DNA of 64,000 bases from G963665925 sp963678925 (GCA_963678925.1 OY787533.1:2604001-2668000); one strand, 5' to 3'; counted from the first letter of the stretch, positions 17,387-26,630 are shown. Notes: generated by a model from the sequence alone, not told the origin. Program-made: numbers and translations.

Positions 17387-18157
17387 CTAGTAGAGGCTGT
17401 CCTTATCAAGGTAGTCTACCAGTTTTGAAATGGCCTCTGTTGAACCCTGGAGTTTTTCTTTAAGTGTCTCCATGCCCTTGAGCTCCAGTCGCGATTTCGG
17501 CCCGCTGATGCTGAGTGCGGCAACGATGCTGCCGTGGTGCCTTATGGGTGAACTGATACAGGTCAGCCCATATTCATACTCCTCATTGTCAAAGGCGATG
17601 TCTGTTTCTTTGATCTTTTTACGTGCATCCAAGTAGGTATCGGCGTCAATGATGGATTCAGCCGTTCTCTTTTCAAAGGTCGTTCCGTCGAAATAGGCTC
17701 GGAGTTCGGCGTCCGTTTTGATGCTCAAGAATATTTTTCCTGAGGCAGAGCAGTTTAAGCTGCTCATGGGAATGAGGCGCGAGGCGAGGATCGAGTTCGT
17801 ATTGTGGGACCTGTAGAGGGTCAGTGAGTAGCCCAGATGTTCAACAGAGAGGCTGATGCTTTCACCGATTTCCTTGGAGAAACGGTCTATGATTGGGGCT
17901 GAGAGTTCCACAAGATTCAGTTTGGCAGAGACTTTTGCACCGTACTTAATAAGAAGCATTCCAAGCTTGTATCTGTCAGAATCGTGTTGTTTTTCGACAA
18001 TCCCCCATTTTTCAAGTGTAGTAAGGATTCTAAAAGCAGTCGCTTTTGGCAAATCAAGATCGGATGCCAGCTTGCTGACGCCTACAGCATCATCAGCCCT
18101 ATACAGGTAGTCTAAAATTTCGCCTGTTCGATCAACCATTGTGTTAATATTGGACAT
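17387..18157 (-). CDS. IclR-family transcriptional regulator
   Basis: 256 residues from the ATG at 18157, which has GAGAGG 7 bases upstream; a start 30 bases earlier is possible. The N-terminal winged helix contains VSKLASDLDLPKATAFRILTTLE. The C-terminal effector domain has LNCSASGKIFLS and GLTCISSPI. It is divergent from the YjiH-type/aminotransferase operon, whose promoter is flanked by two TGAAAC-N3-GTTTCA palindromes resembling the KdgR (IclR family) box. It probably represses that operon and responds to a small carboxylate. Confidence 0.9.
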   Translation of the reverse strand: MSNINTMVDRTGEILDYLYRADDAVGVSKLASDLDLPKATAFRILTTLEKWGIVEKQHDSDRYKLGMLLIKYGAKVSAKLNLVELSAPIIDRFSKEIGESISLSVEHLGYSLTLYRSHNTNSILASRLIPMSSLNCSASGKIFLSIKTDAELRAYFDGTTFEKRTAESIIDADTYLDARKKIKETDIAFDNEEYEYGLTCISSPIRHHGSIVAALSISGPKSRLELKGMETLKEKLQGSTEAISKLVDYLDKDSLY

Positions 18158-18252
18158 ACCGTTACCTCTCATCATTGTAATGGACATTCACATGCAGTAG
18201 TTTATAGGTTGATTATATCATATTAGATAGGCGTGAGCATTGCAAACAAATA

Positions 18253-18267
18253 TGAAACATCGTTTCA
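18253..18267. promoter_or_regulatory. IclR/KdgR-type operator A
   Basis: TGAAAC-ATC-GTTTCA, a perfect inverted repeat ending 7 bases before the -35 box. Same motif as operator B at 18314-18328. Confidence 0.75.
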
Positions 18268-18274
18268 AAATTAC

Positions 18275-18303
18275 TTGTCAAGCATTTTGACGGGTGCTAT
18301 AAT
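18275..18303 (+). promoter_or_regulatory. Promoter of the YjiH-type/aminotransferase operon
   Basis: TTGTCA (18275-18280) and a perfect TATAAT (18298-18303) with 17-base spacing, bracketed by operators A and B. Confidence 0.8.
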
Positions 18304-18313
18304 GAAGATGTAA

Positions 18314-18328
18314 TGAAACGGCGTTTCA
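18314..18328. promoter_or_regulatory. IclR/KdgR-type operator B
   Basis: TGAAAC-GGC-GTTTCA, a perfect inverted repeat starting about 10 bases after the -10. Centre-to-centre distance to operator A is 61 bases, compatible with cooperative or looped binding. Confidence 0.75.
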
Positions 18329-18351
18329 AAAATTAATCAAGGGAGGATGCT

Positions 18352-19731
18352 ATGTCTTTAAATGAAGTATCAGTAAAGAGTGAATACACATTAAGTCAGA
18401 AAATGAAGTTTGCCATACCGTCGATTATTGGTTTGTTGCTGTTTGTAATTCCTTTGCCGTGGGGTGGCGGGGATTTGACCATTGGGGTCGGGTATATGGC
18501 GTCCATGTTCAAGGGGGCATTTGGAAGCTATCTGCCTGCAATGATGGTTTATGTAGTTATTTTAAGCGCTGTCCTTTCCAGTTTGGCACTTGCCTTTAAA
18601 CCGGCATTCGTTAAGGACAACACGTTTCTTAGGAACCTTTTTCTCGTTTCGCCTGTGAACCTGGCAATACGAATTGTATCAGCTGTATTCGGATATGCCG
18701 TCCTGAATACGGTCCAGACAATGGGCCTCGACAAAATATCCAGTCCTTATACAGGCGGTGTTGTCGTCAATGACCTGTTTCCAGTTCTGGCAACATGGTT
18801 CTTTTTCTCAGGGTTCTTTTTGCCGCTTCTTATGGAGTTTGGATCGATGGACTATCTGGGAACACTTATACGCAAGTTCATGAGACCCCTGTTTAAGGTG
18901 CCGGGTCGTTCTGCCATCGATGCCATAGCGTCGTGGATCGGATCAGGACCTGTGGGGGTTGTCATCACCGATAAGCAGTATCAGGAAGGCTACTATACAC
19001 AGCAAGAGGCTGCAATCATTTCAGTCTGTTTTTCATTGGTATCATTGCCATTTGCCGTGTTTATCGCAGAATTCCTGAATATTACCACAAGCTTTATAGC
19101 CTTCTATGGGGCCATCAGTATTGCTTCCTTCACAGCTGCACTGATTCTACCGAGAATTTATCCATTAAATCGAAAACCAACAGACTACATGCCGGGTGTT
19201 GAAGTCAAAATCAACGAGGATGTGCCAGCCGGAAGAACCATCCATGGCTGGGCCGTTGAACGGGGTGTGCTCCGTGCCGAGCAGGCACCGAATATTCAGG
19301 GCCTTGCGCTTTCCGGACTGAAGACGGTTGTTGATGTTTACTTCAGCTTAATGCCGATTGTACTTCTTTTGGGGACCATTTCACTGGTGGTCGCAGAGTA
19401 CACACCGGTGTTCAGCATTATTTCGACGCCGCTTGTACCGCTGTTTGAACTCATGAAGGTACCGGATGCAGCAGTTGCTGCTTCGGCGACACTTGTCGGA
19501 TTTGCAGACATGTTCCTTCCTGCAATCTTCGTTAAGGGTTCTACATTTGAAATCACGCGATTTATCATTGGAGCGATGTCCTTCACACAGCTGATTTACA
19601 TGACTGAAACAGGCGCCATCATTCTGCGGACGAAGATTCCTGTGAATTTTATGGACCTGTTCATCATATTCATACAGAGAACGGTCATCACTTTGCCGAT
19701 TGTGGTATTTATCGCTCATTTGATCTATTAG
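18352..19731 (+). CDS. YjiH-family membrane protein with nucleoside-recognition (Gate) domain
   Basis: 459 residues with about ten membrane segments. The N-terminus KMKFAIPSIIGLLLFVIPLPWGG and the TGAIILRTKIPVNFMDL end are typical of YjiH-like proteins, which carry a nucleoside-recognition/Gate domain related to nucleoside transporters and SpmA/SpmB. Its substrate is unknown in general. GGGAGG precedes the ATG. It is cotranscribed with an aminotransferase (13-base gap) under IclR-type control, so transport of an amino acid or oxo acid is plausible. Confidence 0.8.
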   Translation: MSLNEVSVKSEYTLSQKMKFAIPSIIGLLLFVIPLPWGGGDLTIGVGYMASMFKGAFGSYLPAMMVYVVILSAVLSSLALAFKPAFVKDNTFLRNLFLVSPVNLAIRIVSAVFGYAVLNTVQTMGLDKISSPYTGGVVVNDLFPVLATWFFFSGFFLPLLMEFGSMDYLGTLIRKFMRPLFKVPGRSAIDAIASWIGSGPVGVVITDKQYQEGYYTQQEAAIISVCFSLVSLPFAVFIAEFLNITTSFIAFYGAISIASFTAALILPRIYPLNRKPTDYMPGVEVKINEDVPAGRTIHGWAVERGVLRAEQAPNIQGLALSGLKTVVDVYFSLMPIVLLLGTISLVVAEYTPVFSIISTPLVPLFELMKVPDAAVAASATLVGFADMFLPAIFVKGSTFEITRFIIGAMSFTQLIYMTETGAIILRTKIPVNFMDLFIIFIQRTVITLPIVVFIAHLIY

Positions 19732-19744
19732 GGGGAGATGAAGC

Positions 19745-20947
19745 ATGAAGCATAGATTTATTGCAAAGCGTTACTGGAAAGACAAATCGACACCCATGGG
19801 CGCAGTGGACGAACTCGCAAAAGGCTATTCGGATGTAATTGACCTGAGCCTGGGCGATCCCGACCAGACTACCGATGAAGGCATTATTGAGTTCGCCTTC
19901 AATGAGGCCAGAAATGGGCATACAAAGTATACGGATTTCAGGGGTGACCCGGAACTGAGAGACGAAATCAGAGCCTATTACAAGTCAGAGTTTGGCGTGC
20001 GAATACAGGACGAGGAAATCATGATATCCACCAGTGCGTGTCTGGGCATGTATCTGGCACTGGAGTCCATCTTGGACCCGGGCGATGAGGTCATCATCCA
20101 CGCCCCTTATTTTACGCCTTATTATCAGCAAATTGAGCTGGCAGGCGGTGTGCCGGTCGAGCTCAGTACCTATGAGGCGGACGGCTTCAAAATCAATGTC
20201 GGTCTGCTTGAGAAGGCTCTGACAGAGCGTTCAAGAGCTATAGTCATCAACTCGCCAAACAATCCTACAGGTGCTGTTTTCACTCAGAACACCCTGAATG
20301 AAATCGCCAGGATTGCAGTTGAACACGATTTGGTGATTATTGCAGATGAAATTTATGGTGCCTATATTTTCGGAGGTGAGTTCACCTCTATGATTACCAT
20401 GGATGAGATTCGGGACCGTCTGATTGTCCTGAACAGCTTTTCCAAGGATTACACCATGACAGGATGGCGGATTGGCAACATCATCGCACCAAAAGAAATC
20501 ATCAAGACCTGTCAAATTGTTAATGAAAACGTCGTGTTCACAGCGCCGTCCATTTCCCAGCGTGGTGCCCTTTATGCCCTGCGCAATCGTGAAGTCATAC
20601 AGCCGCCTGCTGTTAAGCTTTACAAGGACAGGGTCCTCTATGCTGCAAAACGCATTGGCATGATTCCGTGGATGCACATTCTCAAGCCTCAGGGAACCTT
20701 CTATCTCTTTATAAACATTGAGAAAACAGGTCTATCTTCAGCTGAGGTCAGTCGCCGGATCCTGGAAGAGGCCCAGGTTCTGACTATCCCTGGAAATGCC
20801 TTTGGTGCCTGCGGAGAAGGCTATATCAGAATCGCATGTACTGTTGACCAGTCTGTTCTGAAAACGGCATTTGACCGCATTGAAAAAATCGCAGTGGAAG
20901 ACAAGCCCTTGGGTGACGAAGGCATTGACCGGCGAAAAATCGTATAA
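19745..20947 (+). CDS. Pyridoxal-phosphate aminotransferase, class I/II fold type I
   Basis: 400 residues. The PLP lysine is in NSFSKDYTMTGWRIG (near residue 235), with NSPNNPTG and DEIY as further class I/II marks and CXXRI near the C-terminus (EGYIRIACT) for the substrate carboxylate. It transfers an amino group between an amino acid and 2-oxoglutarate in the cytoplasm. GGGGGAGATG provides the ribosome binding site. The partner YjiH-type gene and IclR operator suggest a role in catabolism of a specific amino acid; the substrate cannot be told. Confidence 0.88.
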   Translation: MKHRFIAKRYWKDKSTPMGAVDELAKGYSDVIDLSLGDPDQTTDEGIIEFAFNEARNGHTKYTDFRGDPELRDEIRAYYKSEFGVRIQDEEIMISTSACLGMYLALESILDPGDEVIIHAPYFTPYYQQIELAGGVPVELSTYEADGFKINVGLLEKALTERSRAIVINSPNNPTGAVFTQNTLNEIARIAVEHDLVIIADEIYGAYIFGGEFTSMITMDEIRDRLIVLNSFSKDYTMTGWRIGNIIAPKEIIKTCQIVNENVVFTAPSISQRGALYALRNREVIQPPAVKLYKDRVLYAAKRIGMIPWMHILKPQGTFYLFINIEKTGLSSAEVSRRILEEAQVLTIPGNAFGACGEGYIRIACTVDQSVLKTAFDRIEKIAVEDKPLGDEGIDRRKIV

Positions 20948-20974
20948 AACGCTTTGGGCAATTAAAAGAATTAT

Positions 20975-21004
20975 AAGCCGACTCCGCTGGAGCCGGCTTT
21001 TTTG
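20975..21004 (+). terminator. Rho-independent terminator
   Basis: AGCCGACTCC and GGAGCCGGCT pair with one mismatch around a 3-base loop, then T6. Confidence 0.88.
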
Positions 21005-21157
21005 TGCTTGAAATGTGTCCGCGGTATTTGATGAATCAAGTGGTGTATATATGTAGTATGGGATTGAAGTTGTCGGAGTGAGACAAAGTTTTGGGAATAA
21101 AAAATGGAGTGAATACGTCATTTTCGGAAAAAGTATGAAATTTATCACCAAAAATGA

Positions 21158-21186
21158 TTGACAGACGTTTTCCTGATAACTATAAT
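21158..21186 (+). promoter_or_regulatory. Promoter of the sialic acid operon
   Basis: Perfect TTGACA (21158-21163) and perfect TATAAT (21181-21186) separated by 17 bases, directly followed by a palindrome. Confidence 0.9.
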
Positions 21187-21200
21187 GGAGTTACACTCCA
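21186..21200. promoter_or_regulatory. Operator of the sialic acid operon
   Basis: TGGAGT-TAC-ACTCCA, a perfect inverted repeat overlapping the last base of the -10 box. A further TGGAGT half site is at 21105-21110. The likely binder is the RpiR-family regulator encoded last in the operon (28529), by inference. Confidence 0.7.
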
Positions 21201-21242
21201 CAATGTGTAATGAAAAAGGATAATTACTTCACAGGAGGCATT

Positions 21243-22121
21243 ATGAAAGGTTTAATAACAGCACTGCTGACACCATTCAATGGGGATGGAACAGTGAACG
21301 AGACAGGACTGCGACAGCTAGTCAGACATAATATTGATTCCATGAAGGTGGATGGTTTCTACGTCGGTGGATCGACTGGCGAGGCGTTTCTAATGTCGGA
21401 AGCCGAGCGCATCAAGACATTTGAAATTGTTAAGGATGAGGCGGGAAGCCATGTGACATTGATTGCACAAATCGGCTCTCTGGATTTTGATGAGTTGATT
21501 CGGCTAGGACAAGCGGCCAAAGCCCTTGCATATGATGCGGTATCAGCTATCACACCGTATTATTACAAGTTCAGCTTTGAAGAAGTGTACAGCTATTACA
21601 AGCGTATTGATGAACTACTCAACTATGATATGGTGATTTACTCCAATCCTGGCATGGCAGGCGGAAACTTCGACATCGAGAAGTTTGACAAACTGCTTTC
21701 CATTCCAAAGGTTGTAGGCGTGAAGTTCTCAGATGCGGATATTGCAAAACTTGAGAGACTGCGCAGTGCATTCCCGAATAAGTATTTCTACTTCGGTTAC
21801 GATGAAATCTGCATGATTGGATTTGTTCTAGGATGTGATGGTGCAATTGGAAGCACATACAATGTTATGGGCGATCTGACTCGAAAAGTGATTGCGCTCA
21901 CAGAACAGGGCGAAATTGCGCAAGCAAGAGCGCTTCAGCATAGAATCACAGATCAGATTGAAGCAATTGTGAAGAACGGATTGTACCAGACGATCAAACA
22001 AATTCTGAAAGCCTCTGGTGTAGATGGCGGTGCAATGAAGTTCCCGTTTGCTGAGTTGAATGAAGCACAAATTGAAGAAGCGAATAGGATTAAGCAAGAA
22101 ATTGATAAGCTTAGAAAATAG
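21243..22121 (+). CDS. nanA: N-acetylneuraminate lyase
   Basis: 292 residues of the dihydrodipicolinate synthase/neuraminate lyase superfamily. Seen: GGSTGEAFLMSEAER (substrate carboxylate loop), the YYYKFSFEEVYSYY segment, and the Schiff-base lysine in VVGVKFSDADI. The GSTGEAF loop and the neighbouring nanE, siaPQM and nag genes favour sialic acid lyase over DapA. It cleaves sialic acid to ManNAc and pyruvate. AGGAGG stands 5 bases before the ATG at 21243; an ATG 33 bases upstream has none. First gene of the operon. Confidence 0.92.
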   Translation: MKGLITALLTPFNGDGTVNETGLRQLVRHNIDSMKVDGFYVGGSTGEAFLMSEAERIKTFEIVKDEAGSHVTLIAQIGSLDFDELIRLGQAAKALAYDAVSAITPYYYKFSFEEVYSYYKRIDELLNYDMVIYSNPGMAGGNFDIEKFDKLLSIPKVVGVKFSDADIAKLERLRSAFPNKYFYFGYDEICMIGFVLGCDGAIGSTYNVMGDLTRKVIALTEQGEIAQARALQHRITDQIEAIVKNGLYQTIKQILKASGVDGGAMKFPFAELNEAQIEEANRIKQEIDKLRK

Positions 22122-22132
22122 TGGTGAGTTAA

Positions 22133-22807
22133 ATGAAATCCATTGAAAGTTTGAAAGGGAATCTGATTGTATCATGTCAGGCACTTGAAGACGAACCCCT
22201 GCACAGCTCATACATAATGAGCAAAATGGCACTTGCCGCCCTTGAAGGTGGTGCAAGAGGCATTCGTGCAAACTCGATCGAGGACATAAGGGCAATCAAG
22301 AAGGAAGTTACACTTCCGATTATTGGAATCATCAAGCAGGACTATGATGATTCCGAGGTACGAATTACACCGACTATGAAAGAGATGGACGCACTTTACA
22401 ATGAAGGCGTCGATGTAATTGCATTTGATGCGACACAGCGGGTTCGGCCAAATGGCGCTTGTCTTGAAACATTTCTTTCAGAAATCAGAAATAAGTATCC
22501 TGACCAGATGCTTATGGCTGATGTGTCAACAGCAGAAGAGGCGCGTATTGCCCATTTGGCAGGCATTGATATTGTAGCGACGACACTGGTAGGGTACACA
22601 GCATACACTGAAGGGCGCGATCCGCTTCAGGTGCTGGAGGAAATTCTAAAAATCGTATCCATTCCGGTGATTGCAGAAGGCAATATCAATACGCCAGAAA
22701 AAGCAAGCCGCGCACTGAGTCTGGGGGCTTATGCCATAGTGGTTGGCAGCGCGATTACAAGACCGCAGCTGATTACTAAGCAATTTATCAATAAAATGAG
22801 GGTATAG
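22133..22807 (+). CDS. nanE: N-acetylmannosamine-6-phosphate 2-epimerase
   Basis: 224 residues, typical for NanE. Family marks are GGARGIRANSIEDI near residue 38, IGIIKQDY, and IAEGNINTPEKA close to the C-terminus. It converts ManNAc-6-P to GlcNAc-6-P, linking the lyase/kinase steps to nagA and nagB downstream. It starts 11 bases after nanA. Confidence 0.94.
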   Translation: MKSIESLKGNLIVSCQALEDEPLHSSYIMSKMALAALEGGARGIRANSIEDIRAIKKEVTLPIIGIIKQDYDDSEVRITPTMKEMDALYNEGVDVIAFDATQRVRPNGACLETFLSEIRNKYPDQMLMADVSTAEEARIAHLAGIDIVATTLVGYTAYTEGRDPLQVLEEILKIVSIPVIAEGNINTPEKASRALSLGAYAIVVGSAITRPQLITKQFINKMRV

Positions 22808-22818
22808 GAGGCAATAAA

Positions 22819-23850
22819 ATGAAAAAGGCTTTATCATTGTTAATGGTGCTGATTCTCGTTGTTGGAACAATGGCGGGTTGTGCACAGAAGGCACCAGAGC
22901 AAAATGACACAGGCACTGCAGCACAACCTTTGAAACCAGTCGTTTTAAAATTTGGCATGGTTGCCGGCAACCAGTCAAATGAGTACAAAGCAGCAGAAAA
23001 ACTGGCACAGCTGGTAGATGAAAAGAGTGAAGGTATGCTGAAAATCGAGCTTTTTCCAAACTCACAACTCGGAGACGACCGTGCCATGCTTGAGCAGTTA
23101 AGTGCAGGTGCACTGGACATCACCCTTGCTGAAACAGGACGCCTTGGCATATGGGTGCCGCGTGCTGAACTGGCTGGTCTTGCATATATGTTTGACGATT
23201 TTGATCACCTGACACGCGTTCTATATGAGACAGAATACGGCAAGGGACTTCATAAGGAATTCTATGATGACTTCAACTGGAAAATTCTTGCGACAGCCTA
23301 CAATGGTACACGTCAGACATCTTCAAACAGACCAATCAATTCCATTGAAGACATGACAGACCTTAAGCTGAGAACGCCTCAGCATCAGCCTCTTCTAGAC
23401 TATGCGGAGTATGTAGGCGCTTCACCGACACCGATGGCATTCACAGAGGTATATTTGGCACTGCAGACAAATGCGGTTGATGCCCAGGAAAACCCACTGT
23501 CAACAATCAAAGCGGTTAAGTTTTATGAGGTTCAGAAAAACATTGCGCTGACAAACCATGTCATCAACGATGCCAACTACATTGTGAGCCGTGAAACTTG
23601 GGAAGAACTGCCTGAGAACCTGCAAAATGTACTTGCAGAGGCAACGGCTGAAGCAAGCGCTTTCCACACATCTCTATTTGAAGAAGAAGAGCAGTCGCTG
23701 ATCGACTTCTTCGAGTCAGAAGGCGTTACAATCACAAGACCTGACCTTGAGCCATTCAGAACAGCGGTTCAAGAATCTTATGGAAAGTATTTCGAAGAAA
23801 TTGGTGAAGGTGCTGAGGAAGCGTTCCAGATAATCCAAGAAGCAAGATAG
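22819..23850 (+). CDS. siaP: TRAP transporter sialic acid-binding lipoprotein
   Basis: 343 residues. Lipoprotein signal ending in GTMAGC (Cys22). The core has DctP/SiaP features including TRQTSSNRPINSIEDM, LKLRTPQHQPLLDYAE (arginine of the carboxylate site) and EVYLALQTNAVDAQENPL. Context (nanA, nanE, nagAB) points to sialic acid as ligand. Unlike most bacterial SiaP proteins it is lipid-anchored, as expected in a Firmicute. A 14-bp hairpin separates it from siaQ, probably raising its level above the permease. Confidence 0.9.
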   Translation: MKKALSLLMVLILVVGTMAGCAQKAPEQNDTGTAAQPLKPVVLKFGMVAGNQSNEYKAAEKLAQLVDEKSEGMLKIELFPNSQLGDDRAMLEQLSAGALDITLAETGRLGIWVPRAELAGLAYMFDDFDHLTRVLYETEYGKGLHKEFYDDFNWKILATAYNGTRQTSSNRPINSIEDMTDLKLRTPQHQPLLDYAEYVGASPTPMAFTEVYLALQTNAVDAQENPLSTIKAVKFYEVQKNIALTNHVINDANYIVSRETWEELPENLQNVLAEATAEASAFHTSLFEEEEQSLIDFFESEGVTITRPDLEPFRTAVQESYGKYFEEIGEGAEEAFQIIQEAR

Positions 23851-23860
23851 TTAAACTTAT

Positions 23861-23893
23861 GAGAAAACACATCCCATAAGGATGTGTTTTCTC
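23861..23893 (+). terminator. Intercistronic hairpin between siaP and siaQ
   Basis: GAGAAAACACATCC and GGATGTGTTTTCTC form a perfect 14-bp stem with a 5-base loop and no T tract. It is likely an mRNA stabiliser or partial terminator. Confidence 0.7.
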
Positions 23894-23919
23894 TCCTCAT
23901 TAAGAGGGAAGGTGAGAGT

Positions 23920-24393
23920 ATGAAAAAATTTCTAGAAAATATTGAAGAATACATTGGCGGCACGATTTTTCTGATAATGCTGGTTGTACTGGTCATTCAG
24001 ATTTTCTCAAGACAGTTTCTTGACCTACCGCTCAAATGGTCTGAGGAACTCTCAAGATTTCTGTTCGTTTATGCGGGATATTTTGGTGTCAGTGCGTCAA
24101 TAAAAGAGAATGGACACGTCTTTATAGATTTCTTTATCAAAAAGTTTCCGCGAAAAATACAATCCGCAGTAAATGTACTGATTCAGATTCTTTCGCTCAT
24201 TGTACTAGTAGCAATGTTTGTAATAGGTATTCAAATGACTGTTCGAAAAATTCCAGTGAAAATTGTTTCTCTGAATTTATCTTATGCTTATATGTATGTA
24301 GCCCTGCCGGTAATCGGTGCAATGATGATATATCGCCATATTGAACGTAATGTCAATGACTTCAAGGCGTACAGAAAGAGAGGCCGCGCATGA
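23920..24393 (+). CDS. siaQ: TRAP transporter small permease for sialic acid
   Basis: 157 residues, four membrane segments, with the DctQ signature LPLKWSEELSRFLFVYAGYFG. The ATG at 23920 follows GGGAAGGTGAGAG; upstream in-frame starts would run into the hairpin. The stop overlaps the start of siaM (ATGA). Confidence 0.9.
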   Translation: MKKFLENIEEYIGGTIFLIMLVVLVIQIFSRQFLDLPLKWSEELSRFLFVYAGYFGVSASIKENGHVFIDFFIKKFPRKIQSAVNVLIQILSLIVLVAMFVIGIQMTVRKIPVKIVSLNLSYAYMYVALPVIGAMMIYRHIERNVNDFKAYRKRGRA

Positions 24394-25670
24394 ATATGTT
24401 TGTATTGTTTGGGATGTGGCTGCTCCTACTCGTCATTGGACTTCCTGTCGGCTACTCGCTGATTTTCACAGGCCTTGTGTATTTTGCCAGCATGGACTGG
24501 AATGTTGTTTTCTTTGCGGGTGCAAAGCTTGTAGACGGCATTGACAGTTTCGCCCTGCTTGCGGTGCCATTCTTTACTCTGACGGGTATTCTCATGAATT
24601 CCTCTGGAATTACAGTTCGAATTTTCAGCTTTGCCAAATCCATGGTGGGGCACTACACAGGTGGCATGGGCCATGTGAATATTCTGGCGAGCCTGCTGTT
24701 TTCGGGTATGTCCGGTTCAGCCCTTGCAGACGCAGGTGGCCTTGGACAGCTTGAAATCAAATCCATGCGTGATGAGGGCTATGATGATGATTACAGCGGC
24801 GGCATCACCGCAGCTTCCTGTATCATCGGACCATTGGTGCCACCGAGTATTCCGCTGGTCATTTACGGCATTGTGGCGGACCAGTCAATTGCTAAGCTTT
24901 TTCTAGCGGGATTCATTCCAGGTGTGATTACAGCAATCTGTCTTATGGTGATGGCTTATATCCTTGCCAAAAAACGTGGCTACACGCGTGCTGTAAAGGC
25001 AAGCGCAAAGGAACGCTGGGAGTCCTTCAAGGCTTCGTTTTGGGCACTGCTTACACCGATCATCATCATTGGAGGTATATTCTCAGGCTACTATACACCG
25101 ACGGAAGCCAGTGTTATAGCAACTGTATACTCAATTTTTCTTGGTTTCTTTGTTTACAAGGAACTTACCATGAAAAAGCTGTTTATGAGTGTTGTAGAGG
25201 CGATGAAAATTTGTGGTGTGACAGTACTCATGATTATGGGTGTTGAATTCTTTGGTCAAATCATTGCAAGAGAGCAGATTTCAATTAAGGTTGCATCTGT
25301 CTTCCTCGCAATATCAGATAATCCGCTTATGATGCTCTTTATGATAAATGGTCTGCTGCTTTTCCTGGGAACATTTATTGAAGCGCTTGCCCTGCTGGTT
25401 CTACTGGTTCCGATCCTTGTGCCGGTTGTCGTGAGTGCAGGCATCGATCCCGTGTATTTTGGCATTATTGTCATACTCAACCTTATGATAGGTATTCTTA
25501 CTCCTCCAATGGGTATGGCACTATTTGTCGTTTCGCGCGTCGGGAAAATTCCGGTTCACACAATAACAAAAGGTGTTGTCCCCTTCCTGATACCACTGCT
25601 TGTAACGCTTGTGATCCTAACACTATTCCCACAGATAATTCTGTTTTTCCCGAATTTGATGATGCCGTAA
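24390..25670 (+). CDS. siaM: TRAP transporter large permease for sialic acid
   Basis: 426 residues, about 12 membrane segments, with DctM motifs FSGMSGSALADAGGLGQLE and GPLVPPSIPLVIYG. Separate siaQ and siaM genes differ from the fused SiaQM of Haemophilus. It forms the ion-coupled importer with SiaP and SiaQ. Confidence 0.92.
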   Translation: MNMFVLFGMWLLLLVIGLPVGYSLIFTGLVYFASMDWNVVFFAGAKLVDGIDSFALLAVPFFTLTGILMNSSGITVRIFSFAKSMVGHYTGGMGHVNILASLLFSGMSGSALADAGGLGQLEIKSMRDEGYDDDYSGGITAASCIIGPLVPPSIPLVIYGIVADQSIAKLFLAGFIPGVITAICLMVMAYILAKKRGYTRAVKASAKERWESFKASFWALLTPIIIIGGIFSGYYTPTEASVIATVYSIFLGFFVYKELTMKKLFMSVVEAMKICGVTVLMIMGVEFFGQIIAREQISIKVASVFLAISDNPLMMLFMINGLLLFLGTFIEALALLVLLVPILVPVVVSAGIDPVYFGIIVILNLMIGILTPPMGMALFVVSRVGKIPVHTITKGVVPFLIPLLVTLVILTLFPQIILFFPNLMMP

Positions 25671-25718
25671 AGAAATCTCCACTGAGATTTCTTTACGTGT
25701 TTCATCTAGGAGGACACT

Positions 25719-26630
25719 ATGAATGTAATAATTATTGATATTGGCGGCACGAATATAAAATATGCCCGTACGACAGATGGAAGAAATCTTGTTGATAAGG
25801 GCCAAGTTCCTACTGAGGCGAAGCTAGGTGCTGACAAGGTTTACGGGAACGTATGCAGTATCATTGACCAGTTTTCAGACCTGTTTGAACTGACTGGTAT
25901 TGCAGTCAGCTCTGCTGGACAGGTGGATGCAGGCTCTGGTTCAATAATCTATGCAACTGAAGGGATTCCGGGCTATACCGGATACAGGCTCAGAGACCTT
26001 CTCAGGGACCGTTATGCAGTGAAGGTTTCTGTGGAAAATGACGTGAACTGCGCAGCCTTGGGCGAAATGTGGCGGGGCGATGTATCGGCTGACAGCTTTG
26101 TCGCGCTGACCTTGGGTACAGGGATTGGCGGATCGATTGTCATAGACCGTCATATCCATCATGGTGCGCTTGGATCGGCAGGTGAACTCGGACATATGAC
26201 CCTCGTTTCTGGGGGACTTCCATGCAATTGTGGTTACCGAGGCTGTTTTGAACGGTATGCATCTGCACAAGCCCTGGACAAATCCATTGAGGAACATTTC
26301 GGCGTCTTGAATACGGCCGAGTTTTTTGAATGGGTAAGAAGGAGCGATCCAGAAGCTGAAAGCGTTTTTGGACGCTGGATCGACTATCTGACAGATGGAA
26401 TCAAGAGTATAGTTCATATATTTAATCCAAGTGAAATACTCATCGGCGGTGGGATCACCGTACAGGGAGAATTTCTTAGAAATGCGATTTACGATGCGCT
26501 CATGCCTAAAATCATGGCGTCATTCAGAAAAGGACTGCGCGTCGACCTGATGTCTCTTGGAAACGACGCCAACCTGTATGGCGCATTGTACTGGTATCTG
26601 GAAAGCGAGATGGACAGCCATGCTATATAA
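25719..26630 (+). CDS. nanK: ROK-family sugar kinase, probable N-acetylmannosamine kinase
   Basis: 303 residues. N-terminal ATP site DIGGTNIKYA, catalytic ENDVNCAALGE, GTGIGGSIV, and the ROK zinc motif CNCGYRGCFE near residue 170. In this operon the missing step is ManNAc to ManNAc-6-P, so NanK is the best call; a GlcNAc or glucose kinase cannot be excluded by sequence alone. AGGAGG precedes the ATG. The end overlaps nagA by 11 bases. Confidence 0.85.
   Translation: MNVIIIDIGGTNIKYARTTDGRNLVDKGQVPTEAKLGADKVYGNVCSIIDQFSDLFELTGIAVSSAGQVDAGSGSIIYATEGIPGYTGYRLRDLLRDRYAVKVSVENDVNCAALGEMWRGDVSADSFVALTLGTGIGGSIVIDRHIHHGALGSAGELGHMTLVSGGLPCNCGYRGCFERYASAQALDKSIEEHFGVLNTAEFFEWVRRSDPEAESVFGRWIDYLTDGIKSIVHIFNPSEILIGGGITVQGEFLRNAIYDALMPKIMASFRKGLRVDLMSLGNDANLYGALYWYLESEMDSHAI

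Noticed and set aside
26557..26619. Longer nagA start inside the kinase gene
   Set aside because: The added residues (METTPTCMAHCTG...) are a shadow of the kinase frame and not part of NagA.
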